Positions 1-7,651 of a stretch of DNA of 21,987 nt are shown here, one piece after another. Origin of the DNA: Verrucomicrobiota bacterium (GTDB lineage Bacteria; Verrucomicrobiota; Verrucomicrobiia; Limisphaerales; SXQI01); NCBI GenBank assembly GCA_008933045.1, contig WBXJ01000013.1, positions 1-21,987 on the forward strand. Direction: 5' to 3'. Below the pieces are notes generated by a model. The model saw only the letters and a program-made list of their open reading frames with translations. It had not been told where the DNA came from and searched no databases. A program made the position numbers and the translations under genes. Positions within the stretch are counted from its first letter, which is position 1. Every line of letters begins with the position of its first letter.

Positions 1-442
1 CAGTCCGGCACCCCATCGTTAAGAGGACATTCGCCCACAGGGCTTGATCGCCTGTTTGGACGGTGAGAATATGATCCGGCGATTCGACCTGTTTGTAGAA
101 ATCCCACTTTGAAATAGGCACCAACTCCAAGTTCAAACCTGCTTCACTCAGGACCCGACGAAAATCATTCCACACTGGGGGATCGCCTGCTTGCGCGTAA
201 GAGTCATCGCTCGGAATTCCCATCGTATTCACGCAGTCAATATTGACCGCGCTAAGAATCGCACGTAGCACTTGTTCCACCGTTACCAAACCTGGAGAAA
301 GGTTTAAGCAGACGACTTCTGCATTGGGTCCTTTTTTGGCGGAGGCGGGATAGTTACCATCAGCAATCAGAATCTGAGAATGATGACCACCTCGTCCTAA
401 AATTTCATTGATGCGTGGATGGATCAACTGGTGTTTCAACAT
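1..442 (-). CDS. fucU: FucU/RbsD-family sugar mutarotase (3' end cut by window)
   Basis: The reverse strand reads open from an ATG at 442 to the window edge, giving 147 residues without a stop. The start MLKHQLIHPRINEIL, then GHHSQILIADGNYPA (residues 19-33), and near the end PDHILTVQTGDQ followed by WANVLLTMG match the FucU/RbsD family, which interconverts the anomeric (or pyranose/furanose) forms of fucose or ribose in the cytoplasm. His20 and Asp28 sit where the family has its catalytic His/Asp. FucU proteins are about 140-150 residues, so only a few residues and the stop are probably missing. FucU fits better than RbsD because of the KWDFYKQV segment and the ending. It is divergent from the exported EEP protein. 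No Shine-Dalgarno sequence is visible at normal spacing. The actual sugar cannot be told from the sequence. Confidence 0.85.
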   Translation of the reverse strand, partial: MLKHQLIHPRINEILGRGGHHSQILIADGNYPASAKKGPNAEVVCLNLSPGLVTVEQVLRAILSAVNIDCVNTMGIPSDDSYAQAGDPPVWNDFRRVLSEAGLNLELVPISKWDFYKQVESPDHILTVQTGDQALWANVLLTMGCRT

Positions 443-533
443 GGGCAGAGTGTGCGGAAAACTCCGAAGAATGCACCAACTTTTTTACACGGATCGAGTT
501 GCAAAAATTCTAAGGAACAATCACTCTCTAAGA

Positions 534-1448
534 ATGAAATCTTTGACCACTTCTCGATGCAACAAACTTTCTGTGCTCGCTTTAATTCTGGTTTGTTTTC
601 TGATCTTAATAGGAAAACCGACTGCGCTCGCTCAGAGTCCGCTCGAGCTGCGGGTCATGACTTTTAACCTGCGCTATGCGAGCACTAAACCACCGAACTC
701 TTGGACTGAGCGACGGCCGGTGATGCGGGCATGTATCACGAACGCTGCGCCGGACATCATGGGAACTCAGGAAGGTTTGTACCACCAATTGAAGGATATC
801 GCTTTGGATCAGCCGGAGTATGAATGGATCGGACTAGGTCGTGATGGCGGAAGCCAAGGGGAGTTCATGGCGATTTTTTACAAAAAGGCCTTGTTTGAAC
901 CGGTTGAGTTCGACCATTTTTGGTTGTCCGACACACCAAATGTGATCGCATCCGCCCACTGGGGAAACACCAACCGCCGGATGGTGACTTGGGTGAAGTT
1001 TAAGCAACGATCGAACGGCGCACTGTTCACGGTCATGAATACGCATCTGGATCACGCGATCTCTCTAGCTCGAGAAAAGGGGGCACGATTGATCCGTGAA
1101 CGAGCGACCCAACTGGCATCTGATGGGTTGCCAATGATTCTGCTAGGCGATTTTAACTCCGTGCCGGGCACAGAAAAAACTCACGAAATCCTGACCGAAG
1201 GCAATTTTTTAAACGATGTGTGGGAGTATGCAAAGACACGTCAGAACGATGGGTTAAATACGTACCACGATTTCAAGGGGAAACAGCTCGGCACGGCCCG
1301 CATCGACTGGATATTAACACGAGGAAACTGGGAGTGCGACCAAGCGGAAACCGTGGTTTTTTCACGCAACGGACAATTCCCGAGTGATCATCATCCCGTT
1401 TCGGCAATCCTACGCCTCAAAACGGTGAATGCGGTAAAGCCTCAGTAG
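534..1448 (+). CDS. Exported endonuclease/exonuclease/phosphatase (EEP) superfamily protein
   Basis: A 304-residue protein of the metal-dependent EEP fold (DNase I, exonuclease III and phosphatase-like phosphodiesterases). Visible motifs are MTFNLRY (Asn45), GTQEG (Glu80), NTHLDH (His171), GDFNS (Asp206, Asn208), ARIDWIL (Asp258) and SDHHPV (Asp285, His286), so the full catalytic set is present. The chosen ATG at 534 gives a clean signal peptide: a basic start, a hydrophobic run around residues 12-27 and an Ala-Leu-Ala cleavage site before Gln34. The frame stays open upstream to 408, but that extension runs into the divergent FucU gene and would bury the signal peptide. Members of this kind in Planctomycetota, Verrucomicrobiota and Bacteroidota are usually annotated simply as EEP family proteins. 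The substrate (nucleic acid, phospholipid or sugar phosphate) cannot be determined here. Confidence 0.88.
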   Translation: MKSLTTSRCNKLSVLALILVCFLILIGKPTALAQSPLELRVMTFNLRYASTKPPNSWTERRPVMRACITNAAPDIMGTQEGLYHQLKDIALDQPEYEWIGLGRDGGSQGEFMAIFYKKALFEPVEFDHFWLSDTPNVIASAHWGNTNRRMVTWVKFKQRSNGALFTVMNTHLDHAISLAREKGARLIRERATQLASDGLPMILLGDFNSVPGTEKTHEILTEGNFLNDVWEYAKTRQNDGLNTYHDFKGKQLGTARIDWILTRGNWECDQAETVVFSRNGQFPSDHHPVSAILRLKTVNAVKPQ

Positions 1449-1469
1449 CCTTTCGTGAGCCGCGTTCAA

Positions 1470-2411
1470 TCAACGCATCTTTACTTGGCAGGTTCCCACC
1501 CCCGGGCGGAAATAGTTGAATTGCACATTGGGATGCAAACCTAGGAGGGACATGGGGACAGAGGTGTCCACCAACTTCTTGGCCACCATCAAGCAAGTCA
1601 GACGTTGACCAAAAGGATTGTCATGATTTCCTGCATGCCAGATGGATACCTTGTCGGCTTTCCAAGTCTCCACTGGCCCAACGCTCACGGCCTGCGTGGG
1701 GACTAATGCAATATTGCCACCGCCGCTTGTTCGTGCATTTTGTGCGATGGTTAGCGGATGCAGATCGACCACTCGAGTGGATAATTTCAAAAACTCATCA
1801 GCCGTAGGTGGTGCGTTTTTATAACTGCCACGACGACGAACCGGATCATTAAAAGCCCAATGCTTCACATCCCCCTGCCCTCCTTGCATCACCGCGCAGC
1901 GGATCCCCGCATTCCATGTCGCTCGATACGCTTTCGTGTCGGCCTTTGGAAAATGTAGCTGTGCATTGCCCATCCTGAAACGTGGGTTGATCCGTTCGAT
2001 GCAAAGCTCACGATCTGCTTTTTCAAACGAAAGCGGATGCGTGGGTGGCACTTCGCGTCCGTCCACGACCCATTCGTCCATACCCCAAAAATGCCCCTCA
2101 CGCACATCCATCTGCAACGCATTCACCATTCGAGCCACCAGCGGCAGTTGTTCGGTGGGGCCGATGGGACCACAAATGCCGACGGGGTTGTCAGCCGTGC
2201 TTTGCTTCCATGCCTCAAGATACTCCAACGCTTCGGCCAGATAAAAATCCTCCAGTGTGTCATAAAAAACGACACGAAACCCAGGTCGCGATAGCCGAGC
2301 CATACTCTGGGGGGTCAACGCCGCGGCATCGCGTACCAACTCATCATCAATCGTGGTATAATCCCACCATTCTGGAGCTATCGAAGAAATTTTTCTCGGC
2401 ATAGAACTCAT
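1470..2411 (-). CDS. NagB-like glucosamine-6-phosphate deaminase/isomerase homologue
   Basis: A 313-residue cytoplasmic protein of the NagB/6-phosphogluconolactonase (RpiA-like) fold. Recognisable parts are GICGPIGPTEQLP (78-90, the phosphate-loop position), FWGMDEWVV (108-116, equivalent to the NagB segment with the catalytic Asp72), HPLSF (125-129) and GGQGDVKHWAFNDP (177-190, equivalent to the NagB segment with D141, H143 and E148). The Asp of MDE (112) and the His (184) are kept. The Asp141 position is Val182, with an Asp one residue earlier, and Glu148 is Asp189. Length exceeds E. coli NagB (about 266), with an N-terminal extension. It converges on the EEP gene with 21 bases between stops and lies just downstream of tRNA-Gly. 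ATG at 2411 is used; a second Met at codon 4 is equally possible. A true deaminase or an isomerase of another amino-sugar phosphate are both possible. Confidence 0.8.
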   Translation of the reverse strand: MSSMPRKISSIAPEWWDYTTIDDELVRDAAALTPQSMARLSRPGFRVVFYDTLEDFYLAEALEYLEAWKQSTADNPVGICGPIGPTEQLPLVARMVNALQMDVREGHFWGMDEWVVDGREVPPTHPLSFEKADRELCIERINPRFRMGNAQLHFPKADTKAYRATWNAGIRCAVMQGGQGDVKHWAFNDPVRRRGSYKNAPPTADEFLKLSTRVVDLHPLTIAQNARTSGGGNIALVPTQAVSVGPVETWKADKVSIWHAGNHDNPFGQRLTCLMVAKKLVDTSVPMSLLGLHPNVQFNYFRPGVGTCQVKMR

Positions 2412-2446
2412 GGTTTATCACTCAGAAAAGACCACACAGGCAGATA

Positions 2447-2520
2447 TGGAGCGGGTGACGGGAATCGAACCCGCGTGGCCAGTTTGGAAGACTGGAACTC
2501 TACCATTGAGCTACACCCGC
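2447..2520 (-). tRNA. tRNA-Gly(TCC)
   Basis: On the reverse strand the acceptor arms GCGGGTG (from 2520) and CACCCGC (ending 2451) pair perfectly, followed by discriminator T and an encoded CCA at 2449-2447. The D arm has GCTC/GAGT, the anticodon stem is CCAGT/ACTGG around the loop CTTCCAA, giving anticodon TCC, and the T loop reads GTTCGATTCC. A TCC anticodon reads GGA and, by wobble, GGG glycine codons. Confidence 0.97.
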
Positions 2521-2532
2521 ATTAACTCTGAT

Positions 2533-2560
2533 ATCTTAGCCTCCACACTTGCCTTGTCAA
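2533..2560 (-). promoter_or_regulatory. Sigma-70-type promoter for tRNA-Gly
   Basis: Reading the reverse strand, a perfect -35 box TTGACA (2560-2555) is followed after 16 bases by TAAGAT (2538-2533), about 12 bases before the first base of the tRNA at 2520. Position and quality fit a housekeeping promoter for the tRNA. The NagB-like gene downstream could be co-transcribed. Not experimentally verified. Confidence 0.65.
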
Positions 2561-2655
2561 TCGTGCTTTGGGTAGATTGAGAAGGTAATTGCGGCGGGAC
2601 AGCCAGTTTTTTTTCTCGAAGCTGTGCATAACGGTTTGGCGAACAGAATATCTGA

Positions 2656-4035
2656 ATGGTGAATTCAATTTTACTGCAGAACGGACGAGTGATCGACCCA
2701 AGCAGCGGGGTGGATGCCACGGCTGATGTCCTCATCCTAGATGGCAAGGTTTCCGCGATCGGAGCGGAGGCCCGAGCCAAAGCTGGAGCCGTTGTCACGC
2801 GACGGGACGTGAGCGGATGCGTCGTTTGCCCCGGATTGATCGATTCGCATGTGCATTTGCGCGAGCCTGGGCAATCTGCAAAAGAAACCATCGCGATGGG
2901 AACACGGGCGGCAGCGCGTGGTGGTTTTAGTTCGATCCTGTGCATGCCCAACACCTCACCCTCCATTGATAATGCTGGCACTGTTGCGTTGATCCACGAA
3001 AAAGCCGCACGCGAAGGATTGGTCAATGTGTATGTGACGGGAGCGATCACCAAGGGGATTGCTGGAGAGGAGCTCGCTCAGATTGGTTCGCTGAAGAAAG
3101 CAGGCGTGATCGCTATTACCGATGATGGTCATTGCGTCCAAAACAATGAACTGATGCGACGTGCGTTGGAGTATGCACGCATGTTTGATCTGCCGATTTT
3201 GGATCATTGTCAGGATTACGCATTGGTATCCGATGGTGTCATGCACGAGGGTTACTGGAGTGCGTTGCTTGGGCTGCGCGGTTGGCCTGCGGCGGGGGAG
3301 GAAACGATTGTTGCACGGAATATTCTATTAGCCGAACTCACCGGAGCGCAGGTTCATTGTCAGCATCTGAGTTCAGCAGGCAGCGTGCGAATGTTGCGTG
3401 AGGCCAAAGGCCGCGGCGTGTCAATCTCTGGAGAAGCCTGTCCTCATCATTTCACGTTAACGGATGCAACGATCGCCGGCAGCGCGGAATTTTGGGCGAA
3501 GGACGGAGATGTTTTGCGGCAACATTTTGTGGAAGGTCAACCCCTTCCATTTTGGCCTCCGTTTGACACGAATTTTAAAATGAATCCACCGCTGCGGGCG
3601 CACGCGGATCGCGAAGCGATTATTGCGGGACTGGCGGACGGGACGCTTGAGATTTTAGGAAGCGACCACGCACCGCATTGTGATTTTCAAAAGGCCGTCG
3701 AGTTTGATTACGCTCCGTTTGGGATCACGGGTTTGGAAAATGAGTTGGCACTTTGTCTGATGCAACTCTACCACTCCGGACGGTTGACGTTGCCGCAGAT
3801 CGTTGAAAAATTCACAACAGGCCCCGCCAAATTACTGCGGCTGGATAAAGGAACGTTGCGCCTAGGAGCCGATGGAGATGTGACGGTATTCAATCCAGAA
3901 ACACGTTGGATTTTCAAACGCGAGGACACGTGCAGTAAATCTTTTAATAACCCCTTTTACGGATGGCCTATGCGTGGAAAAACCATGTTAACTATCGTGG
4001 CCGGTCGAACAGTTTTCGATGCGGAGTTGTCTTAA
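2656..4035 (+). CDS. pyrC: Dihydroorotase (type I)
   Basis: A 459-residue cytoplasmic enzyme that cyclises carbamoyl-aspartate to dihydroorotate, step three of pyrimidine synthesis. Metal and substrate motifs are in order: DSHVHLREPG (His65, His67, Arg69), GGFSSILCMPNT (89-100), TDDGHCVQNNELM (Asp156/157), LDHCQD (His184), VHCQHLSSAGSV (His237), GEACPHHFTLTD (259-270), FKMNPPLR (307-314) and GSDHAPHC (Asp337). This is the class of amidohydrolase that uses an Asp rather than a carboxylated Lys as bridging ligand. It is about 30 residues longer than usual, because the stretch between HHFTLTD and FKMNPPLR (roughly 271-306) is enlarged. It is not next to pyrB; carA follows at 4698 and pyrR-pyrB lies at 18788. 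The ATG start lacks a Shine-Dalgarno sequence. Confidence 0.96.
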   Translation: MVNSILLQNGRVIDPSSGVDATADVLILDGKVSAIGAEARAKAGAVVTRRDVSGCVVCPGLIDSHVHLREPGQSAKETIAMGTRAAARGGFSSILCMPNTSPSIDNAGTVALIHEKAAREGLVNVYVTGAITKGIAGEELAQIGSLKKAGVIAITDDGHCVQNNELMRRALEYARMFDLPILDHCQDYALVSDGVMHEGYWSALLGLRGWPAAGEETIVARNILLAELTGAQVHCQHLSSAGSVRMLREAKGRGVSISGEACPHHFTLTDATIAGSAEFWAKDGDVLRQHFVEGQPLPFWPPFDTNFKMNPPLRAHADREAIIAGLADGTLEILGSDHAPHCDFQKAVEFDYAPFGITGLENELALCLMQLYHSGRLTLPQIVEKFTTGPAKLLRLDKGTLRLGADGDVTVFNPETRWIFKREDTCSKSFNNPFYGWPMRGKTMLTIVAGRTVFDAELS

Positions 4036-4120
4036 TCATCAGGAATCGTGAATCGACGAATCCAAATGGTTGTGGAAATGATGCGTTCGATGCACAATAC
4101 AGGAAACTGAAAGCTTAACT

Positions 4121-4567
4121 ATGAAACAAATCTGGTCATCTATTTTGGCAATCTGTCTCACCGCTTCGGCCGTGTGGGCGGAGGGTAAAGAATCCGGTTG
4201 GTTAACCGATCACAAAGCGGCCCAGCAGCAGGCTAAAGAGGAAAAGAAGCTCCTGTTGATGGATTTTACAGGCTCGGATTGGTGCAGTTGGTGCATCAAA
4301 CTGCATAAAGAAGTGTTTTCTCAAAAGGATTTCGTTGCTTACGCCAAGAATAATTTAATTTTGCTGGAAGTAGATTTTCCACAAAACAAACCCCAAGCGA
4401 AAGCTCTCAAAAAAAACAACGAAGCCTTGCAGAAAAAATACAACGTCGAGGGTTACCCCACAATTATCGTTCTAGACGGCGAGGGCAAACAATTGGGCAC
4501 CTTGGGTTATCAAGCAGGTGGACCGGGGCCTTTCATCGAAAAGTTGAAGGCGTTGAAAAAGAATTAA
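4121..4567 (+). CDS. Exported thioredoxin-like protein (CSWC active site)
   Basis: A 148-residue protein with a signal peptide (basic MKQ, hydrophobic run about 5-19, likely cleavage after VWA at residue 20) and one thioredoxin-fold domain. The active site is SDWCSWC (Cys55, Cys58) after MDFTG, and the cis-proline loop is EGYPTIIVLD (about 115-124). It resembles the thioredoxin_7/DsbD-gamma-like proteins that reduce or form disulphides on exported proteins. It lies between pyrC and carA but is separated from carA by a strong terminator, so it may be transcribed alone or at the end of a pyrC transcript. The partner reductase is not in the window. Confidence 0.88.
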   Translation: MKQIWSSILAICLTASAVWAEGKESGWLTDHKAAQQQAKEEKKLLLMDFTGSDWCSWCIKLHKEVFSQKDFVAYAKNNLILLEVDFPQNKPQAKALKKNNEALQKKYNVEGYPTIIVLDGEGKQLGTLGYQAGGPGPFIEKLKALKKN

Positions 4568-4606
4568 GTCCGAGTTGTTAGTCAATGGTCTGAGCGAACA
4601 GTTTGG

Positions 4607-4637
4607 GCACGGTTGGATTTCCGACCGTGCTTTTTTT
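4607..4637 (+). terminator. Rho-independent terminator after thioredoxin-like gene
   Basis: GCACGGTTGG (4607-4616) and CCGACCGTGC (4621-4630) form a 10-bp stem with one G-T wobble and an ATTT loop, directly followed by seven T residues. It lies 40 bases after the thioredoxin-like stop and 60 bases before carA, so carA needs its own promoter. Confidence 0.93.
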
Positions 4638-4697
4638 AGGGAAACACTTGACCACACAACCCACCCACTTAGCATCGCCGGCGGTCGGTGATCAATC

Positions 4698-5861
4698 ATG
4701 AGCATGAACGCGATTTTAGCATTGGAAGATGGAAGCGTATTTCGAGGACGCGGTTTTGGCGCGGAGACCGATTCCTGCGGGGAGATTTGTTTCAACACTT
4801 CAATGACGGGTTATCAGGAGATACTCACCGACCCCTCATACAAAGGCCAAATCGTTACAATGACTTACCCACTCATTGGAAATTATGGGATCAACCACCA
4901 AGATATGGAATCTTGGAAAGCGCATGCGGCTGGGTTCGTCGTCCGCGAAGTTTCCCCAATTGTCAGCAATTGGAGGGCAGATCTTTCGCTGCCTGAATAC
5001 CTTCAGCAAAGTGGAATCCCGGGGATTCAAGGCGTGGATACCCGCGCATTGACCAAGAAAATTCGTGTGCGCGGAGCGATGAAGGCGTTCATTTCAACTC
5101 GACCGATCTCTGATGAGGATGCCGTTTCACGGGCCCGCGAGTGGCCCGGGCTTGAGGGAGTCGATTACGTCAAAGATGTCACGCACAGCGAACCATTCCT
5201 TTGGGATGAAAAAGACACGCAGAGCGCGGAATTCGATCTCGTGCGAGGTCAGGTCGTTGCAGACGCACGCAATGTGCGGCTTCCGCTCCGTTCTGCCGAC
5301 ATTCCAATCGTCGCATTCGATTTTGGGATGAAGTACAATATTTTGCGCCGACTACGTCAAAAAGGTTTTACGGTGCAGGTTCTCCCTGCCACCGCGACGG
5401 CGCAGGAGGCTTTAAAATATAAACCCGCAGGGATTTTTCTTTCTAATGGACCGGGTGATCCCTCTGCGCTTGGGTATGCCGTCCGCACCGTTCAAGAACT
5501 GACCCAAACAGGCATTCCCATTTTCGGAATCTGCTTAGGTCACCAAATCCTTGGCCAAGCACTGGGAGGCAAGACGTTCAAATTGAAATTTGGCCATCGT
5601 GGAGGGAATCAACCTGTCAAAGACCTTGAGACGGGCAAAATTGAGATCACGGCTCAGAACCATGGCTTTGCGGTCGATCCGGAGTCATTGCCGGCTGATG
5701 TCGCCGTGAATCGTATCAATCTAAACGATCTGACCGTTGAAGGATTACGCCATAAATCGAAACCTATTTTTTGTGTGCAATATCATCCGGAAGCATCACC
5801 GGGCCCTCACGATTCCACTCCGTTATTTGATGAATTTCGCACGCTCATTGAGAAGAACTAA
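4698..5861 (+). CDS. carA: Carbamoyl-phosphate synthase small (glutaminase) subunit
   Basis: A 387-residue subunit that hydrolyses glutamine and passes ammonia to CarB to make carbamoyl phosphate for pyrimidines and arginine. The N-terminal CPSase small-chain domain starts ALEDGSVFRGRGFG and contains FNTSMTGYQEILTDPSY (about 32-48). The C-terminal class I glutamine amidotransferase domain has FLSNGPGDPS, FGICLGHQILG (nucleophile Cys279) and QYHPEASPGP (His363, Glu365), so the Cys-His-Glu triad is complete. NHGFAVD is also present. Length is normal. No carB is in the window. Two in-frame ATGs (4698 and 4704) are possible starts. Neither has a Shine-Dalgarno sequence. The preceding terminator makes independent transcription likely. 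Confidence 0.97.
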   Translation: MSMNAILALEDGSVFRGRGFGAETDSCGEICFNTSMTGYQEILTDPSYKGQIVTMTYPLIGNYGINHQDMESWKAHAAGFVVREVSPIVSNWRADLSLPEYLQQSGIPGIQGVDTRALTKKIRVRGAMKAFISTRPISDEDAVSRAREWPGLEGVDYVKDVTHSEPFLWDEKDTQSAEFDLVRGQVVADARNVRLPLRSADIPIVAFDFGMKYNILRRLRQKGFTVQVLPATATAQEALKYKPAGIFLSNGPGDPSALGYAVRTVQELTQTGIPIFGICLGHQILGQALGGKTFKLKFGHRGGNQPVKDLETGKIEITAQNHGFAVDPESLPADVAVNRINLNDLTVEGLRHKSKPIFCVQYHPEASPGPHDSTPLFDEFRTLIEKN

Positions 5862-5937
5862 TCCGCACATCGCCTATGAAATCTTTACCAAAGCCTCTTC
5901 GGGCGTGGAGACCAATCGCTCTGATACGGAAAACGGT

Positions 5938-5965
5938 TTGACTTCGTGTTGCTTGCGAACATACT
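5938..5965 (+). promoter_or_regulatory. Candidate promoter for the FHA gene
   Basis: TTGACT (5938-5943), 16 bases, then CATACT (5960-5965), 20 bases before the ATG at 5986. The -35 matches 5 of 6 and the -10 matches 4 of 6 of the sigma-70 consensus. It is the best match in the 124-base gap after carA. Sequence inspection only. Confidence 0.4.
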
Positions 5966-5985
5966 AACCACTACCGAACCAAACT

Positions 5986-6504
5986 ATGGCCAAGTTAGTT
6001 GTATCGACTCAAGGACTCACGGATCGCTCCTGCGAGCTCAAAACCGAGCTCGTCACGGTTGGAAGAGTTGATGATAATATTTTCCAGATCGATGAGGCCT
6101 CTGTCTCCAGTCATCACTGCGAGATACTGCTGCGTGGAACCGACGTGATCATCAAAGATCTCGGTTCGACAAATGGGACCTTTATCAACGGTGAGAAAAT
6201 CACCGAAGGCACTCTCAAGCCCGGGCAGACACTTCGGGTTGGAAACGTGGAACTGCGGTTGGACGGTGAGGGACTGCCTGTTGCTAAAAAAACACTGGAT
6301 CAAACCAAGATCATCCCCCGAGGAGTGCAGTTGAATCAATTGGAACAAGCGGGTAGCCAAGCGGTGAAGTTCGACAAAAACCCGTTCGCGAAGAAAAATA
6401 ATAAGACCACTAAGATCTTTGTCGTCACGGGCATTGTGGTGGGCATAGTCTGTGTCGCTCTCTTCATCATCACTGTCATGAAAATGAGCGGTAACGGCGA
6501 ATAA
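5986..6504 (+). CDS. FHA-domain protein with C-terminal membrane anchor
   Basis: A 172-residue protein with an N-terminal forkhead-associated (phosphothreonine-binding) domain at about 1-92. The family signature is intact: VGRVDDN (Arg27), ASVSSHHCEI (Ser41/42, His43/44) and DLGSTNGTFING (Asn63). A polar linker of about 50 residues (93-142), rich in Lys, Gln and Thr, leads to one membrane helix at about 144-165 and a short Gly/Asn tail. The domain would face the cytoplasm and recruit a phosphorylated partner to the membrane. No Ser/Thr kinase or phosphatase is in the window, so its partner is unknown. The gene is monocistronic by appearance, converging on hemB with 10 bases between stops. TQTK-like sites in the linker (around Thr107) could themselves be phosphorylated, which is inference. 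Confidence 0.9.
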   Translation: MAKLVVSTQGLTDRSCELKTELVTVGRVDDNIFQIDEASVSSHHCEILLRGTDVIIKDLGSTNGTFINGEKITEGTLKPGQTLRVGNVELRLDGEGLPVAKKTLDQTKIIPRGVQLNQLEQAGSQAVKFDKNPFAKKNNKTTKIFVVTGIVVGIVCVALFIITVMKMSGNGE

Positions 6505-6514
6505 CCGAATTTTC

Positions 6515-7522
6515 CTACCCCTTCAACCACGCGGCTAAATCTCGGGCTGCGTAGGTTAAAATTATATCTGCACCTGCTCGACGCATGGCAAGATGCGACT
6601 CAATGGTGATGGCTCGCTCATCTACCCAACCTCGTTCACTAGCCGCCTTGATCATCGAGTATTCTCCGCTCACGGCATAGGCTGCGGTGGGGTATTGAAA
6701 TTGATCTTTAACGCGGCGGACGATGTCCAAATAAGCCAAGGCCGGCTTGACCATTATAATGTCCGCACCCTCGGCAATATCCTGAGCAACTTCCCGCATA
6801 GCCTCGTTGGTGTTTCCGGCATCCATCTGGTAGGAACGGCGATCACCAAATTTTGGAACCGACTCCGCTGCATCACGAAACGGACCGTAAAAAGCAGAGG
6901 CGTATTTGGCAGCATAAGACATGATCGGCACATCCTCGAAGCCCTGACCATCCAACGCCCCTCGGATCGCACGCACACGTCCGTCCATCATATCGCTCGG
7001 TGCCACTAAATCGGATCCCGCCTCAGCATGGCTCACCGCAACGCGTGCAAGAATTTTTAAGCTCGGATCGTTCAGAATTCGCGGTGAAGCAGCCCCATGT
7101 TCAACAACGCCACAGTGCCCGTGACTCATGTATTCACACAAACAGACATCGGTGATCACCAGCAACTCAGGAAGCTCCGCCTTTAAGAGACGCACCGTCC
7201 GCTGGACAATCCCATTGCGGGCGTAAGCACCAGAAGCTTTAGCGTCTTTTCGCTCGGGAATTCCAAAAAGAATCACGCCTGGAACTCCTGCCTCATACGC
7301 CAACGTGGCTTCGCGAACCACTTCATCGGGTGACAACTGGCAAACTCCGGGCATGGATAATACAGGTTCTCGCAACTTGCTGCCCGCTCGCACAAAGAGA
7401 GGCAAGATAAGGTGACGAGCGGAAAGCTCCGTTTCTACAATCAAGGCTCGTAATGCGCGGGTCGATCGAAGTCGGCGTGGGCGAAAGTTTGGATATTGCC
7501 CGTAAACTGCGTCGTTTTGCAT
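6515..7522 (-). CDS. hemB: Delta-aminolevulinic acid dehydratase (porphobilinogen synthase)
   Basis: A 335-residue enzyme condensing two 5-aminolevulinate molecules to porphobilinogen in haem synthesis. The zinc-type metal site TDVCLCEYMSHGHCG carries Cys127, Cys129 and Cys137, so this is a Zn-dependent rather than the Asp-rich Mg-type enzyme. The two active-site lysines are in SYAAKYAS (Lys206) and IMVKPAL (Lys259, the Schiff-base Lys). DRRSYQMD (227-234), GNTNEA and AVSGEYSM are also typical. The N-terminus YPNFRPRRLRST agrees with the usual HemB start. The ATG at 7522 is directly preceded by GAGGG, which is too close to act as a normal ribosome-binding site. It is transcribed divergently from the DUF4230 gene. 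Confidence 0.97.
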   Translation of the reverse strand: MQNDAVYGQYPNFRPRRLRSTRALRALIVETELSARHLILPLFVRAGSKLREPVLSMPGVCQLSPDEVVREATLAYEAGVPGVILFGIPERKDAKASGAYARNGIVQRTVRLLKAELPELLVITDVCLCEYMSHGHCGVVEHGAASPRILNDPSLKILARVAVSHAEAGSDLVAPSDMMDGRVRAIRGALDGQGFEDVPIMSYAAKYASAFYGPFRDAAESVPKFGDRRSYQMDAGNTNEAMREVAQDIAEGADIIMVKPALAYLDIVRRVKDQFQYPTAAYAVSGEYSMIKAASERGWVDERAITIESHLAMRRAGADIILTYAARDLAAWLKG

Positions 7523-7570
7523 CCCTCATACGTAAACTTATCCCGAGATTAAATCAATCCTACAAACAGA

Positions 7571-7580
7571 ATTCTAGAAT
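7571..7580. promoter_or_regulatory. 10-bp perfect palindrome between divergent hemB and DUF4230
   Basis: ATTCTAGAAT is an exact 10-bp palindrome lying 48 bases before hemB and 71 bases before the DUF4230 start. It carries TAGAAT, a 5-of-6 match to the -10 consensus, on both strands, so it could be a shared bidirectional -10 element or an operator. No good -35 box is visible at 16-18 bases on either side. Chance occurrence is quite possible. Confidence 0.25.
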
Positions 7581-7651
7581 CCTATGGGACTACTCGGTCC
7601 GAGGTAACGAATTGGGCTTTCCTTGGTTGATGGCCTCGATAAGTTGGATTG

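Noticed and set aside
2511..3053. A 180-codon minus-strand frame over the start of pyrC and the tRNA
   Set aside because: Runs through the tRNA gene and opposite conserved dihydroorotase motifs; no domain of its own.
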